Shown piece after piece: positions 1 through 8,623 of a DNA stretch of 64,000 bases (positions are counted from its first letter, which is position 1; every line of letters begins with the position of its first letter). Both the position numbers and the translations under genes were made by a program. Location of the stretch: contig NZ_JAAKXW010000001.1 of NCBI RefSeq assembly GCF_011752045.1, positions 310,001 through 374,000 on the forward strand, given 5' to 3'. The DNA comes from Microbacterium hydrocarbonoxydans (GTDB lineage Bacteria; Actinomycetota; Actinomycetes; Actinomycetales; Microbacteriaceae). The notes below the pieces were generated by a model that did not search any database, was not told the origin of the DNA, and was given only the letters and a program-made list of their open reading frames with translations.

Positions 1-1956
1 CGGGAGAACTTCGTCGACAGCGTCCAGCGCATGCGCGAGCGGGTCATGGAGCACATCGACCCTGCGGACGTGCCGTACCAGCTCAAGCTCGGCGCGGGCG
101 GCCTGCGCGACATCGAGTTCACGGTGCAGCTGCTGCAGCTGGTGCACGGGCTCACCGATCCGACCCTGCGCACGCGAGGGACGCTGGAGAGCATCGACGC
201 GCTCGTCGAGGGCGGCTACATCGGGCGGAGCGAGGCGGCGACGTTCGCCGGCGACTACCGGCTGCTGCGCCTCATGGAGCACCGTCTCCAGCTCCGCGAT
301 CTCAGCCGCACCCATCTGATGCCCCGGACGCCGTCGGGCCTGCGGGTGCTGGCCCGCGGGACCGGGCTCGCGGAGTCCGGAGAAGCCGTGTGGGAGCGCT
401 GGGAGAGCGTGCGGCGCGAGGTGCGCGAGATCCACACCCGGCTGTTCTACCGGCCGCTGCTCACCGCCGTCGCCTCGCTGCCGGAGGAGGAGCGCACGCT
501 CTCCACCGCGCAGGCGCACGACCGCCTGATGGCGATCGGCTTCCGCGACCCCGCCGGTGCGCTGCGGCACATCGGCGCGCTCACCACGGGTCTCAGCCGC
601 AAGGCCACCATCCAGCGTCACCTGATGCCGGTGATGGTGCGGTGGTTCGCCGACGGCAGCGACCCCGACTACGCCCTCGTCGCCTTCCGCCGGATCAGCG
701 AGCGGCTGGGAGACACCCCCTGGTTCCTCCGGATGCTCCGCGACTCCTCCGGCGCGGCGGAGAGCCTCACCCGGCTGCTGTCCTCCTCCCGCTATGTCGG
801 CGAGCTGATGGAGTGGATCCCGGAGTCGGTGGCCTGGCTGGACAGCAGCGAGCTGCTGCGGCCGCGCAGCGGCGCCGCGATCGACGAGGAGGCCAGGGCG
901 ATCCAGACCCGGCACGAGAGCGTGGGCGACGCGCTGCGGGCCGTGCGCGCGATGCGGAGGCGGGAGCTGCTGCGCACCGCGATGGGCGGCGTGCTCGACG
1001 TGCTCTCGATCGAGGAGATCGCGACCTCGCTCACGGAGATCACCGACGCGACGATCCAGGCGGCGCTGCGCGCCGTGTACCGCGCGGTCGTGCCCCCGGA
1101 GGAGCAGGCCTTCGACTTCTCCGTCATCGGGATGGGCCGCTTCGGCGGCGCGGAGCTGGGCTTCGGGTCCGACGCCGACATCCTCTACGTCTACGACGCG
1201 AACGGCATCGACCCGCAGCGGGCGCAGTCGCTCGCGTCGCAGATCGTGTCAGGCCTGCGCGAGCACCTGACGGATCATCGGGTTCCGCTCGATCTCGACG
1301 CCGACCTCAGGCCGGAGGGCCGCAACGGCCCGGTGGTGAGATCCTTCGACGCGTACGCGGAGTACTACCGCCGGTGGTCGCTGTCCTGGGAGGCGCAGGC
1401 GCTGCTCCGCGCCCGCGGCGTCGCCGGCAGCCAGAAGCTCATCGCGAGGTTCACAGAGCTCGCCGACAGCATCCGCTACCCGGCCTTGCTGGACCTGCAG
1501 GGCACGCGGGAGATCAAGCGCATCAAGGCGCGCGTCGAGGGGGAGCGGCTGCCCCAGGGCGCCGACCCGCGCCGGCACCTCAAGCTCGGCCCCGGCACGC
1601 TCAGCGACGTGGAGTGGCTCGTGCAGCTGCTGCAGCTCCAGCACGCGCATGCGGTGCCTGAGCTGCGGACGACGTCGACCATGGCGGCGCTCGACGCCGC
1701 CGTGGACGCCGACCTCGTGCCGGAGGCATCCGCGAAGCTGCTCCGGGAGGCATGGCGGCTGTCGAGCCGGCTGCGCTCCGCGATCACGCTGTTCACCGGG
1801 CAGACCAGCGATGTGCTGCCCGTCGAGCCGCGGCAGCTCGACGCGATCGGACGGCTCCTGGGCTACCCGGACCGCTCCGCCAGCACGCTCGAGGAGGACT
1901 ACCTCGGCGTCACCCGCCGAGCGCGAAAGGCGTTCGAGCAGCTCTTCTACGGGTGA
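1..1956 (+). CDS. glnE: Glutamine synthetase adenylyltransferase/deadenylyltransferase (5' partial)
   Basis: C-terminal 651 residues of GlnE, which adds AMP to and removes it from glutamine synthetase in response to nitrogen status. The reading frame is open from base 1, so the start lies outside the window. The fragment keeps the end of the first nucleotidyltransferase domain (GGLRDIEF at fragment residues 33-40). It also has the complete second domain: GMGRFGGAELGFGSDADILY near residue 378, DADLRPEGRNGP near 434, and a second LSDVEW motif before the C-terminal helical part. The family is about 1000 residues, so roughly a third is missing. glnA, its target, lies 4 kb downstream on the other strand and keeps the modifiable tyrosine. 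Confidence 0.96.
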   Translation, partial: RENFVDSVQRMRERVMEHIDPADVPYQLKLGAGGLRDIEFTVQLLQLVHGLTDPTLRTRGTLESIDALVEGGYIGRSEAATFAGDYRLLRLMEHRLQLRDLSRTHLMPRTPSGLRVLARGTGLAESGEAVWERWESVRREVREIHTRLFYRPLLTAVASLPEEERTLSTAQAHDRLMAIGFRDPAGALRHIGALTTGLSRKATIQRHLMPVMVRWFADGSDPDYALVAFRRISERLGDTPWFLRMLRDSSGAAESLTRLLSSSRYVGELMEWIPESVAWLDSSELLRPRSGAAIDEEARAIQTRHESVGDALRAVRAMRRRELLRTAMGGVLDVLSIEEIATSLTEITDATIQAALRAVYRAVVPPEEQAFDFSVIGMGRFGGAELGFGSDADILYVYDANGIDPQRAQSLASQIVSGLREHLTDHRVPLDLDADLRPEGRNGPVVRSFDAYAEYYRRWSLSWEAQALLRARGVAGSQKLIARFTELADSIRYPALLDLQGTREIKRIKARVEGERLPQGADPRRHLKLGPGTLSDVEWLVQLLQLQHAHAVPELRTTSTMAALDAAVDADLVPEASAKLLREAWRLSSRLRSAITLFTGQTSDVLPVEPRQLDAIGRLLGYPDRSASTLEEDYLGVTRRARKAFEQLFYG

Positions 1957-2004
1957 CGCGGTCGTGCCTGCGGCCTCCGATTTGCGATCTCGCTCCCCGG
2001 GGCG

Positions 2005-2010
2005 CAGTCT
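2005..2010 (+). promoter_or_regulatory. Candidate -10 (CAGTCT) of a leaderless lipid kinase mRNA
   Basis: The hexamer CAGTCT begins 12 nt before the ATG at 2017, so transcription would start at or beside the A of the start codon. Same geometry as many genes in this window, although the first base is C rather than T. Confidence 0.4.
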
Positions 2011-2016
2011 GACGTC

Positions 2017-2928
2017 ATGACCATCTCGAAGCTCGGCGTGATCTGGAACCCCTCGAAGATCGACGAGAGCGTCCTCCGGGACGCCGTCGCGGACGTGTTC
2101 GGCGATGACGTGCTGTGGTGGGAGACGAGCGCCGAGGACCCGGGGCGCGGGATGGCCGCTGAGGCCGCCGAAGCCGGATGCGAGGTCGTGCTGGCGGTCG
2201 GCGGCGACGGCACGGTGCGCGCCGTCGCCGAGGCACTCGCCGGCACCGAGGTGCACCTCGGTATCGTGCCGCAGGGCACCGGCAACCTGCTCGCCAGGAA
2301 CCTCGGCGTGCCGCTCGACGACATCCCGGCCGCCCTTGCCCGGGTGCGCGACGGCGAACCGCAGCGCATCGACATCGGCTGGGTGGAGTTCGGCGACGAG
2401 CGCCGGGCCTTCACGGTGATGGTGGGCTTCGGCGTCGACGCGCAGATGCTCGTCGAGACCGACGACGACCTCAAGGACAGGGCCGGATGGCTCGCGTACG
2501 TCGAGGCGATGGGGCGCGCCCTCGCCGGGACGACGATGACAGACATGACCCTCACGCTCGACGACGACGCACCCGCGTCGGTACGCGGGCACACGATGCT
2601 CGTCGGCAACTGCGGCATGGTCCAGGGCGGCATCCGGCTGCTTCCGGATGCCGTGCTCGACGACGGCCTGCTGGACCTGCTGCTGGTCAGCGCAGACGGG
2701 GCGCTGCAGTGGCTGGACACGGTGCGCTCGGTGGTCTGGGACAACGGGATCCGCCGGATGCTGGGCGGCGGCGAGGCCGTGAGCACGGAGTCGACGCGGC
2801 ATGTCGCGGCGCGCCGGATCGTCGCGGAGCTCGCCGAGCCTCAGCAGTTCGAGGTCGACGGCGAAGAGGTCGGCGAGGTGTCCGGCTTCACCGCGACGGT
2901 GCAGCCGGAGGCCCTCACCGTCCGATGA
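2017..2928 (+). CDS. Diacylglycerol kinase family lipid kinase
   Basis: 303-residue cytosolic lipid kinase of the DAGK catalytic (DgkB/YegS-like) family, which phosphorylates diacylglycerol-like lipids with ATP. The nucleotide-binding signature GGDGTVRAVAEA begins at residue 62 and the second conserved loop PQGTGNLLARNLG near residue 85; the C-terminal half is the usual beta-sandwich. ATG at 2017 is preferred because a -10-like hexamer sits 12 nt upstream and the codon follows glnE by only 60 bp. The 3' end overlaps the convergent AI-2E family gene by 14 bp. A second, differently diverged paralogue lies at 45244-46161. The true lipid substrate cannot be read from sequence. Confidence 0.88.
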   Translation: MTISKLGVIWNPSKIDESVLRDAVADVFGDDVLWWETSAEDPGRGMAAEAAEAGCEVVLAVGGDGTVRAVAEALAGTEVHLGIVPQGTGNLLARNLGVPLDDIPAALARVRDGEPQRIDIGWVEFGDERRAFTVMVGFGVDAQMLVETDDDLKDRAGWLAYVEAMGRALAGTTMTDMTLTLDDDAPASVRGHTMLVGNCGMVQGGIRLLPDAVLDDGLLDLLLVSADGALQWLDTVRSVVWDNGIRRMLGGGEAVSTESTRHVAARRIVAELAEPQQFEVDGEEVGEVSGFTATVQPEALTVR

Positions 2929-4081
2929 CGTCGGGTGCGACGACCTTGCGATCCTGAGCGGGGAACAGCACCTTCTGCACGACGATGATGATGCTCGCCG
3001 CGACGGGGATCGCGACGAGCGCACCGGCGATGCCCCCGAGCGCGCCTCCGGCGACGGCGGCGATCACGACGAGCGAGCCGGGCACCGCCACGGCCTTGCT
3101 CATGATGCGCGGCGAGAGCACATATGCCTCGATCTGCATGTACACGAGGTAGTAGCAGAACGCGATGAGAGCGGTCACCGGGCTCACGATCAGGCAGATC
3201 AGCGAGTTCACGATGGATGCCGACAGCGTGCCCACCAGCGGGATCATCGAGCCGATGAAGGCGATCAGGGCGAGGAGCGCCGGGACGGGGGCGCCGATGA
3301 TCGACAGCATGAACAGGCTCAGCACGCCGTTCACCAGGGCCAGGCTCACCTGGCCGATGACGTAGCGTCCGACGGCTCCGGAGACGTCTTCCACGAGACC
3401 GGTGAACGTCTCGCGCTGGTAGGCCGGGACGAAGCGTGCCGCGACCTTCTTCATGCTCCGCAGGGACGCCATGAAGTACAGGGTCAGGATGAGCACGATC
3501 GTGACGCCGGTGAATCCGCCGGCGATGCCGGTGCCGACGGCCAGCACGCCGCCGCCGATGTTGACGAGGTTGCTCGGGTCCTGGACGAAGTCGAGAGCCG
3601 CGGCCGTGGCGTCCTCGAAGCTCGCTCCGAACTGGGCCGTCAGGTCCTGGTACCAGCCCGACGCCCGGATGTCCTCGACCATCTGCGGGCCGTTCTCGAT
3701 GAGGTTGGAGATCTGCGTGACGAGGATCGGGACGATCGCGAGGACGATCCCGGCGAACAGCAGCAGCACGACGGCGACGACGATCGCGACCGCGCCACCG
3801 CGGGGGAGGGAGAACCTCCGCTCGAGGGCGGTGACGATCGGGTCGAGGCCGAGAGCGAGGAACACCGCGAAGCCGATATAGACGAGCACGGTGGCCAGCT
3901 GGGTGAGGATGCCGCCGAGCGTGAGGGCCACCAGCACGCCCAGTGCGCCGAACAGCCCGAAGACGAACGGGTTGATGCGCGCGATCGCCGCTGCGGCCGT
4001 CGTCGGAGGCGCCGGGCGCACCGGCGCAGGGGCAGGGGCCGCTGCGCTCTCGGTCTTCACGATCGGTCGGCGACGACGCAT
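2915..4081 (-). CDS. AI-2E family transporter (TqsA/PerM-like membrane protein)
   Basis: 388-residue polytopic membrane protein of the AI-2E transporter family (UPF0118). After a basic, Ala/Pro-rich N-terminus come about eight hydrophobic segments: a pair at residues 35-75, one near 95-115, a long extracytoplasmic region, and a C-terminal group ending around residue 370. Family members export small molecules or act as Na+/H+ antiporters; the substrate here is unknown and signalling by AI-2 should not be assumed. The tail is hydrophilic. It converges with the lipid kinase gene (14 bp overlap) and diverges from the protein kinase gene across a 143 bp gap. Confidence 0.9.
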   Translation of the reverse strand: MRRRRPIVKTESAAAPAPAPVRPAPPTTAAAAIARINPFVFGLFGALGVLVALTLGGILTQLATVLVYIGFAVFLALGLDPIVTALERRFSLPRGGAVAIVVAVVLLLFAGIVLAIVPILVTQISNLIENGPQMVEDIRASGWYQDLTAQFGASFEDATAAALDFVQDPSNLVNIGGGVLAVGTGIAGGFTGVTIVLILTLYFMASLRSMKKVAARFVPAYQRETFTGLVEDVSGAVGRYVIGQVSLALVNGVLSLFMLSIIGAPVPALLALIAFIGSMIPLVGTLSASIVNSLICLIVSPVTALIAFCYYLVYMQIEAYVLSPRIMSKAVAVPGSLVVIAAVAGGALGGIAGALVAIPVAASIIIVVQKVLFPAQDRKVVAPDVIGR

Positions 4082-4224
4082 GTGCTTCCCCCAGTCCTCT
4101 CAACGCGGACTGCCAGTTGATCAGCCGTGCTCGGGCTGAGTCAAGCCGACACGTCGAGGGTGCGTCCCGGGTTAGTCTGTCGTGGGCGCCGGGCAGCCGA
4201 GCCGGGCGGAGCAGGAGTAGAGGT

Positions 4225-5484
4225 ATGTCCGTGGCAGAGGAGACCCCGACCGAGGCCCTCCTCGACGGGCGGTATCGCCTGATCGATCGTCTGGGTTCCG
4301 GGGGCAGTGCTGACGTGCACAGGGCCGAGGATGTCGTCCTCGGCCGCACCGTGGCCATCAAGATCCTCCGCGGGGAGCACGAGTCCGCACTCGGCGGAGG
4401 ACGCGCCCAGCGCGAGACCGCACTGCTGGCTTCGCTCAACCACCCGTCGATCGTGACGCTCCACGACGCGCAGCTCGCACGGGGGCGGACGCAGTACCTC
4501 GTGATGGAGTACGTCGACGGTCGCACCCTGGCGCAGGAGCTCTCCCGAGGGCCGATGGACCCCGCTCATGTGGCGCTGCTCGGGCGCAGTCTCGCGGAGG
4601 CTCTCAGCATGCTGCACGGGCGCGGGGTGGTGCACCGTGACGTGAAGCCGTCGAACGTGCTGCTCGGCGCCGGGTCGCGGCCCGGCGAGCCGTGGACGGC
4701 GAAGCTCGCCGACTTCGGAATCGCCCACGTCATCGACGACCCGCGGATGACGACACCGGGGATGGTGGTCGGAACTGCGGCGTACATGGCGCCGGAGCAG
4801 GTGCGCGACGGCGAGGCGGTCCCCGCGTCGGATGTGTACGCGCTCGGCCTGGTGCTCCTGGAGGCTCTCACGGGCGAGCCGGCATTCCCGCGGGCGAGCG
4901 GCGCACAGGCAGCCCTGGCGAGACTGTCCGGCCCTCCGGTGATCCCGCCCGCACTCGGCAGCGGGTGGTCGCTGCTGCTCACGCGGATGACGCGCACGGA
5001 CCCGGGCGAACGTCCGACGGCCGCCGAGGTCGTCGCCGCCGCCTCACAGCTCGGCACCGGCGACGCCGGCGGAGGGTCAGTCTCCGTGACGCCTGCCGAC
5101 GCGCGCGAGACGGAGGTTCTCCCGTCTGGGGGCAGCGATGCCCACGGTGTCACCGGCATGACGAAGCTGATGCCCGGCGCGGGCGGAGCCACCGTCTCGC
5201 GCGGAAGGATGAGGCGCATCCTCGTCACCGTCATCATCGGGGCGTTCGTGATCGCCGTCGGCGCTGTCGCCGGAGTGTGGGCCGCCACATCGGCGGGGGA
5301 GGCGCCCGCCCGGGCGATCCACGTCGTGCTGACGAAGTCTCCGCCCGCGCCCGTGATCTCCGACGAGGAGGAGTCCCCGGAGGCGCCGCGCGGCGATGAG
5401 GGGAAGGGTCCCAAGGGGGACGACAAGGGGGACGACAAGGGGAACGACAAGGGCGGCCCGGGGAAGAAGGACGACGAGGACTGA
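4225..5484 (+). CDS. Membrane-anchored serine/threonine protein kinase with charged C-terminal tail
   Basis: 419-residue eukaryotic-type kinase. The catalytic domain spans residues 15-275: glycine loop GSGGSADVH (24-32), ATP-binding lysine K46, HRDVKPSN with catalytic D139, DFG at 163-165 and MAPEQ in the activation region. A single transmembrane helix lies near 330-352, so the C-terminus is outside the cell. Instead of PASTA repeats, the external part is a short Lys/Gly/Asp tail built on three 12-bp DNA repeats. The start at 4225 is chosen because GTAGAGG precedes it and the frame upstream carries no kinase homology. Substrates are unknown; no partner phosphatase is adjacent. Confidence 0.92.
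   Translation: MSVAEETPTEALLDGRYRLIDRLGSGGSADVHRAEDVVLGRTVAIKILRGEHESALGGGRAQRETALLASLNHPSIVTLHDAQLARGRTQYLVMEYVDGRTLAQELSRGPMDPAHVALLGRSLAEALSMLHGRGVVHRDVKPSNVLLGAGSRPGEPWTAKLADFGIAHVIDDPRMTTPGMVVGTAAYMAPEQVRDGEAVPASDVYALGLVLLEALTGEPAFPRASGAQAALARLSGPPVIPPALGSGWSLLLTRMTRTDPGERPTAAEVVAAASQLGTGDAGGGSVSVTPADARETEVLPSGGSDAHGVTGMTKLMPGAGGATVSRGRMRRILVTVIIGAFVIAVGAVAGVWAATSAGEAPARAIHVVLTKSPPAPVISDEEESPEAPRGDEGKGPKGDDKGDDKGNDKGGPGKKDDED
5413..5448 (+). repeat. Three 12-bp tandem repeats encoding Lys-Gly-Asp-Asp units
   Basis: Unit AAGGGGGACGAC occurs twice exactly and a third time as AAGGGGAACGAC, in frame, encoding KGDD-KGDD-KGND in the external tail of the kinase. In-frame 12-bp units allow length variation without frameshift. 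Confidence 0.85.
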
Positions 5485-5521
5485 GCAGTCCCCTCCCGCT
5501 GCGGATGTCGTCGGCACGTGA

Positions 5522-5527
5522 GACGAT
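5522..5527 (+). promoter_or_regulatory. Candidate -10 (GACGAT) of a leaderless GNAT mRNA
   Basis: GACGAT begins exactly 12 nt before the ATG at 5534. The A at position 2 and final T fit; the first base does not match the TANNNT consensus. Confidence 0.35.
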
Positions 5528-5533
5528 CCGTGG

Positions 5534-6073
5534 ATGGAGAACCTGACGCTGAGGTCCTGGTCCGCGGACGATCGCGACCTGCTGCAGGCCGCGAACACCC
5601 CGGAGATGACGGCGTACCTCAACGGCCCCGAGACGGAGGAGGAGATCGACGAGCGCCACGCACGCTATCTGCGTCTGCAGTCGGCCGGTGAGGCGAGGAT
5701 GTTCGTCATCGTGGATGACGAGGGAGAGCGGCTCGGTTCCATCGGCTTGTGGCCGGTCGACTGGCACGGCGCACCGGCGATGGAGACAGGGTGGTTCGTC
5801 CTCCCCTCAGCGCAGGGCCGCGGCGTCGCCACCAGGGCGCTCGAGCTGCTGATCGAGGTGGCGCGCCGGGAGCGGACTGGACGCCGGAGCCTGATGGCCT
5901 GCCCCGGCGTCGACAACGCCGCGTCGAACGGCGTCTGCCGGCGAGCGGGGTTCACCCTCGTCGGCACCGTCACCGAGCCGTTCCGCGGAGCGGATCTCAC
6001 CGTCAACGAATGGGTGCTGGATCTCGAGGCGACGGACGGCGGAGACGCGGAGAGCCCGCCAGGACGGGCCTGA
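5534..6073 (+). CDS. GNAT family N-acetyltransferase
   Basis: 179-residue acetyl-CoA-dependent acetyltransferase of the RimJ/RimL-like group. It opens with ENLTLRSWSADDRDLL, has the central strand GSIGLWPVDW, the acetyl-CoA pyrophosphate loop LPSAQGRGVATRALELLIE and the late NAASNGVCRRAGF segment typical of this subfamily. The substrate is not evident. No Shine-Dalgarno precedes the ATG; a -10-like hexamer 12 nt upstream suggests a leaderless transcript. It converges on glnA and its stop codon lies inside the shared terminator hairpin. Confidence 0.85.
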   Translation: MENLTLRSWSADDRDLLQAANTPEMTAYLNGPETEEEIDERHARYLRLQSAGEARMFVIVDDEGERLGSIGLWPVDWHGAPAMETGWFVLPSAQGRGVATRALELLIEVARRERTGRRSLMACPGVDNAASNGVCRRAGFTLVGTVTEPFRGADLTVNEWVLDLEATDGGDAESPPGRA

Positions 6074-6082
6074 CGGGCTCTC
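6050..6082. terminator. Bidirectional terminator hairpin between GNAT gene and glnA
   Basis: GAGAGCCCG (6050-6058) pairs with CGGGCTCTC (6074-6082) across a 15-nt loop. The left arm lies inside the last codons of the GNAT gene. There is no U-tract. Confidence 0.55.
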
Positions 6083-6095
6083 GGAGGCGGCTGGA

Positions 6096-7520
6096 TCAGA
6101 CGCCGAAGTACAGCTCGTACTCGAACGGGTGCGGACGCTGAGCCATCGGCAGGATCTCGTTCTCGTACTTGTACGAGATCCAGGTGTCGATGAGCTCCTG
6201 GGTGAAGACACCGCCCTCGAGCAGGAAGGCGTGGTCCTCGCGCAGAGCCTCGAGGGAGTCCAGCAGGGAGTTCGGCACCTGCGGGATGCCCTTGGCCTCC
6301 TCGGGCGGAAGCTCGTAGAGGTCCTTGTCGACCGGCTCGTGCGGCTCGATGCGGTTCTTGATGCCGTCGAGGCCGGCCATGAGCTGGGCGGCGAACGCGA
6401 GGTAGGGGTTGCCCGAGGCGTCAGGTGCGCGGAACTCGATGCGCTTGGCCTTCGGGTTCGAGCCGGTGATCGGGATGCGGATCGCGGCCGAGCGGTTGCC
6501 GGCGGAGTACACCAGGTTGACCGGGGCCTCGAAGCCCTTGACCAGGCGGTGGTAGCTGTTCAGCGTCGGGTTCGTGAAGGCGAGCAGTGCCGGCGCGTGC
6601 GCCAGGATGCCGCCGATGTACCAGCGCGCGATGTCGCTGAGCTGACCGTAGCCGGCCTCGTCGTAGAACAGCGGCTTGCCGTCGTTCCACAGCGACTGGT
6701 GCGTGTGCATGCCGGATCCGTTGTCGCCGAACAGCGGCTTCGGCATGAACGTCGCGACCTTGCCCCACTGGTCGGCGGTGTTCTTGACGATGTACTTGAA
6801 CTTCAGGATGTCGTCCGCCGCGTGCACCATCGTGTCGAAGCGGTAGTTGATCTCCTGCTGGCCGGCGGTGCCGACCTCGTGGTGCGAGCGCTCGAGGACG
6901 AAGCCCGCATCGATCAGCTTCAGCGTGATGTCGTCGCGCAGATCAGCCGTCTTGTCGACGGGGGAGACAGGGAAGTAGCCGCCCTTGTACGGGGTCTTGT
7001 TGCCGAGGTTCCCGCCCTCCTCCTCGCGGCCGGTGTTCCACGCGGCCTCCTCGGAGTCGACCTTGTAGAAGCTCTCGCCGGCGGTGACCGAGTAGCGGAC
7101 CTCGTCGAAGATGTAGAACTCGGCCTCGGGGGCGAAGTAGGCCGTGTCGGCGATGCCGGTGGACGCGAGGTACTTCTCCGCGTTCTTGGCGACCTGGCGC
7201 GGGTCCTTCGTGTAGATCTCACCGGTGCGCGGGTTGTAGATGTCGAAGACCATCACGAGGGTGCTCGCCTCGCGGAACGGGTCGACGTAGGCCGTGGTGA
7301 CATCCGGGATCAGCTGCATGTCCGACTCATGGATGCTGGCGAAGCCGCGGATCGAGGAGCCGTCGAACAGCTGGCCGTTGACGAAGAAGTCCTCATCGAC
7401 CGTCGACGCCGGAATGTTGAAGTGCTGCTGCACGCCGGGGAGATCGGTGAAGCGGATGTCAAGGAACTTGACGTCGTTCTCCTTGATGTAGGCGAGCACC
7501 TCGGACGAATCTTTGAACAT
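6096..7520 (-). CDS. glnA: Type I glutamine synthetase
   Basis: 474-residue GSI-beta type enzyme making glutamine from glutamate, ammonia and ATP as a dodecamer. Visible signatures include the Asp-50 loop region RFTDLPG, the [12 protein letters not shown] metal/ATP segment, [17 protein letters not shown], and the adenylylation site DLYELPPEE with the tyrosine at residue 402. Retention of this tyrosine together with glnE at the left edge indicates covalent control. The start has an AGGAG about 7 nt upstream. A four-element GlnR-like operator lies at 7582-7619, upstream of a plausible -10 (CAGAAT, 7559-7564). Monocistronic, ending at a bidirectional hairpin. Confidence 0.98.
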   Translation of the reverse strand: MFKDSSEVLAYIKENDVKFLDIRFTDLPGVQQHFNIPASTVDEDFFVNGQLFDGSSIRGFASIHESDMQLIPDVTTAYVDPFREASTLVMVFDIYNPRTGEIYTKDPRQVAKNAEKYLASTGIADTAYFAPEAEFYIFDEVRYSVTAGESFYKVDSEEAAWNTGREEEGGNLGNKTPYKGGYFPVSPVDKTADLRDDITLKLIDAGFVLERSHHEVGTAGQQEINYRFDTMVHAADDILKFKYIVKNTADQWGKVATFMPKPLFGDNGSGMHTHQSLWNDGKPLFYDEAGYGQLSDIARWYIGGILAHAPALLAFTNPTLNSYHRLVKGFEAPVNLVYSAGNRSAAIRIPITGSNPKAKRIEFRAPDASGNPYLAFAAQLMAGLDGIKNRIEPHEPVDKDLYELPPEEAKGIPQVPNSLLDSLEALREDHAFLLEGGVFTQELIDTWISYKYENEILPMAQRPHPFEYELYFGV

Positions 7521-7558
7521 GTACGGCTCCTGAAATACGGGTCGGTGGCTTCACGGCC

Positions 7559-7564
7559 ATTCTG
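7559..7564 (-). promoter_or_regulatory. Candidate -10 of the glnA promoter
   Basis: CAGAAT on the minus strand, placing transcription start near 7552 and giving glnA a leader of about 32 nt with an AGGAG ribosome-binding site. The GlnR-like boxes then sit about 30 to 67 bp upstream, a typical activator position. Confidence 0.45.
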
Positions 7565-7581
7565 CACAGTACGTGCGGAGG

Positions 7582-7619
7582 ATTTCCCCCGGGTGTCCGC
7601 TTTGTTTCGGGCATGTTAC
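7582..7619 (-). promoter_or_regulatory. GlnR-like operator upstream of glnA
   Basis: Read on the minus strand: GTAAC, 6 nt, GAAAC, 6 nt, GACAC, 6 nt, GAAAT. This fits the actinobacterial GlnR pattern gTnAC-n6-GaAAC repeated with 11-bp phasing; the first a/b pair is an exact match. GlnR controls nitrogen assimilation genes in most actinomycetes. The glnR gene itself is not in this window. Confidence 0.75.
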
Positions 7620-7628
7620 GCGGCTCGG

Positions 7629-7634
7629 TAGGCT
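7629..7634 (+). promoter_or_regulatory. -10 (TAGGCT) of a leaderless RDD gene mRNA
   Basis: TAGGCT begins exactly 12 nt before the GTG at 7641, so the predicted first transcribed base is the G of the start codon. Confidence 0.6.
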
Positions 7635-7640
7635 GGGGGA

Positions 7641-8069
7641 GTGACGGATGCTGTGAACTCGTACCCCGGTGAGCGACTCGGACTGCCGAAGACGGGGACG
7701 GGGAGCATCGCCCGGCCGGGCCGCCGCATCGGAGCCCTGGCCATCGACTACCTGGCCGCGTCGATCATCGCGACGGGGTTCCTCGGCTTCGAGCAGTTCG
7801 CGCTGCCTTCCGAGGCGGGGCTCACCCAGTTCGCGCCGATGGCGGTGTTCGCGCTGCTGCAGATCGTGTTCATCCCGACCGCCGGCGGCAGCCCGGGGCA
7901 TCGCATCCTCGGCATGCGCGTGGTGCGCCTCGGCGGAGGGTGGCCCGGCATCTGGCGCCCGGTCGTGCGCACGCTGCTGCTCGTCGTCGTCATCCCCGCC
8001 GTCATCTGGGATGCCGATCAGCGAGGGCTTCACGACAAGGCCGCGGGGCTGGTCCTGATCCGCGCCTGA
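7641..8069 (+). CDS. RDD family membrane protein
   Basis: 142-residue small membrane protein. The first conserved Arg-Asp lie in RRIGALAIDYLAAS, followed by two or three hydrophobic segments (about residues 35-58, 70-88 and 110-125) and the late motif GGSPGHRILGMRVVRLGG, then DADQRGLHDKAAGLVLI, all typical of RDD proteins. Their biochemical role is unsettled, with transport and stress tolerance suggested for some. It diverges from glnA across 120 bp, and its own promoter overlaps the far side of the glnA regulatory region. GTG at 7641 is supported by the leaderless -10. Confidence 0.86.
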   Translation: MTDAVNSYPGERLGLPKTGTGSIARPGRRIGALAIDYLAASIIATGFLGFEQFALPSEAGLTQFAPMAVFALLQIVFIPTAGGSPGHRILGMRVVRLGGGWPGIWRPVVRTLLLVVVIPAVIWDADQRGLHDKAAGLVLIRA

Positions 8070-8088
8070 GCGTCCGGGGCATCGATCT

Positions 8089-8598
8089 CTAGGAACGCTC
8101 CTGCGGGGTCCCCGTCACGGGGTCCTTGCCGCGATTGCGGCGCCGCGCCTCTCGCGGGGCGCGGCCGCCCACGAACGAGCGGGCGGGGTCGACCACGTAG
8201 CCCTGGCGCAGCGCCTCGCGGCCGATGAGCATCCGGAAGCCCATCTCGTCGCGGTTGCTCAGGGTCACCTCCGCGAGCACCTCGCGGTCGTGCAGGCGGA
8301 TCAGCATCTCGATGACGAAGCGCTCCTGTGCGTGACCCGAAGAGCTGCGCACCGCGCGACGGTCGTGCACGGGCGACTCGACGTCGACGGCATCCTCCTG
8401 GCTCTCCTGCCAGGGCTTGACCCGGAACCGCACCCACGACACGCCGTCGCGCTCGAACTCGTGGATGTCGAAGGCGTGCAGTGACGAGGTGCGCGCACCG
8501 GTGTCGATCTTGGCCTTGATCCAGTCGACGCCGAGATCGGGCAGGCTCACCCATTCTCGCCACCCGATAAGAGTGTTTGAATGGGATGTCTTACTCAC
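8089..8598 (-). CDS. RimK-associated retropepsin-like protease (putative ATP-dependent zinc protease family)
   Basis: 169-residue protein of the family often annotated ATP-dependent zinc protease and structurally retropepsin-like. The catalytic signature is DTGARTSSLHA with D32, followed by a beta-rich body and the MLIGREALRQGYVVDP segment; the tail is basic and disordered. GTG at 8598 is chosen because homology begins at VSKTSHSNT and an AGGATGG lies upstream. It is divergent from the RimK-type ligase gene with 25 nt between start codons. Family members pair genetically with RimK-type glutamate ligases, suggesting they trim or remove the residues the ligase adds. Confidence 0.85.
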   Translation of the reverse strand: MSKTSHSNTLIGWREWVSLPDLGVDWIKAKIDTGARTSSLHAFDIHEFERDGVSWVRFRVKPWQESQEDAVDVESPVHDRRAVRSSSGHAQERFVIEMLIRLHDREVLAEVTLSNRDEMGFRMLIGREALRQGYVVDPARSFVGGRAPREARRRNRGKDPVTGTPQERS

Positions 8599-8623
8599 CC
8601 GACCATCCTGGCAGGAAATCCCC

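Noticed and set aside
1249..3024. 591-codon minus-strand frame over glnE and the lipid kinase
   Set aside because: Spans the end of one clear gene and the start of another; no ribosome-binding site or recognisable domain.
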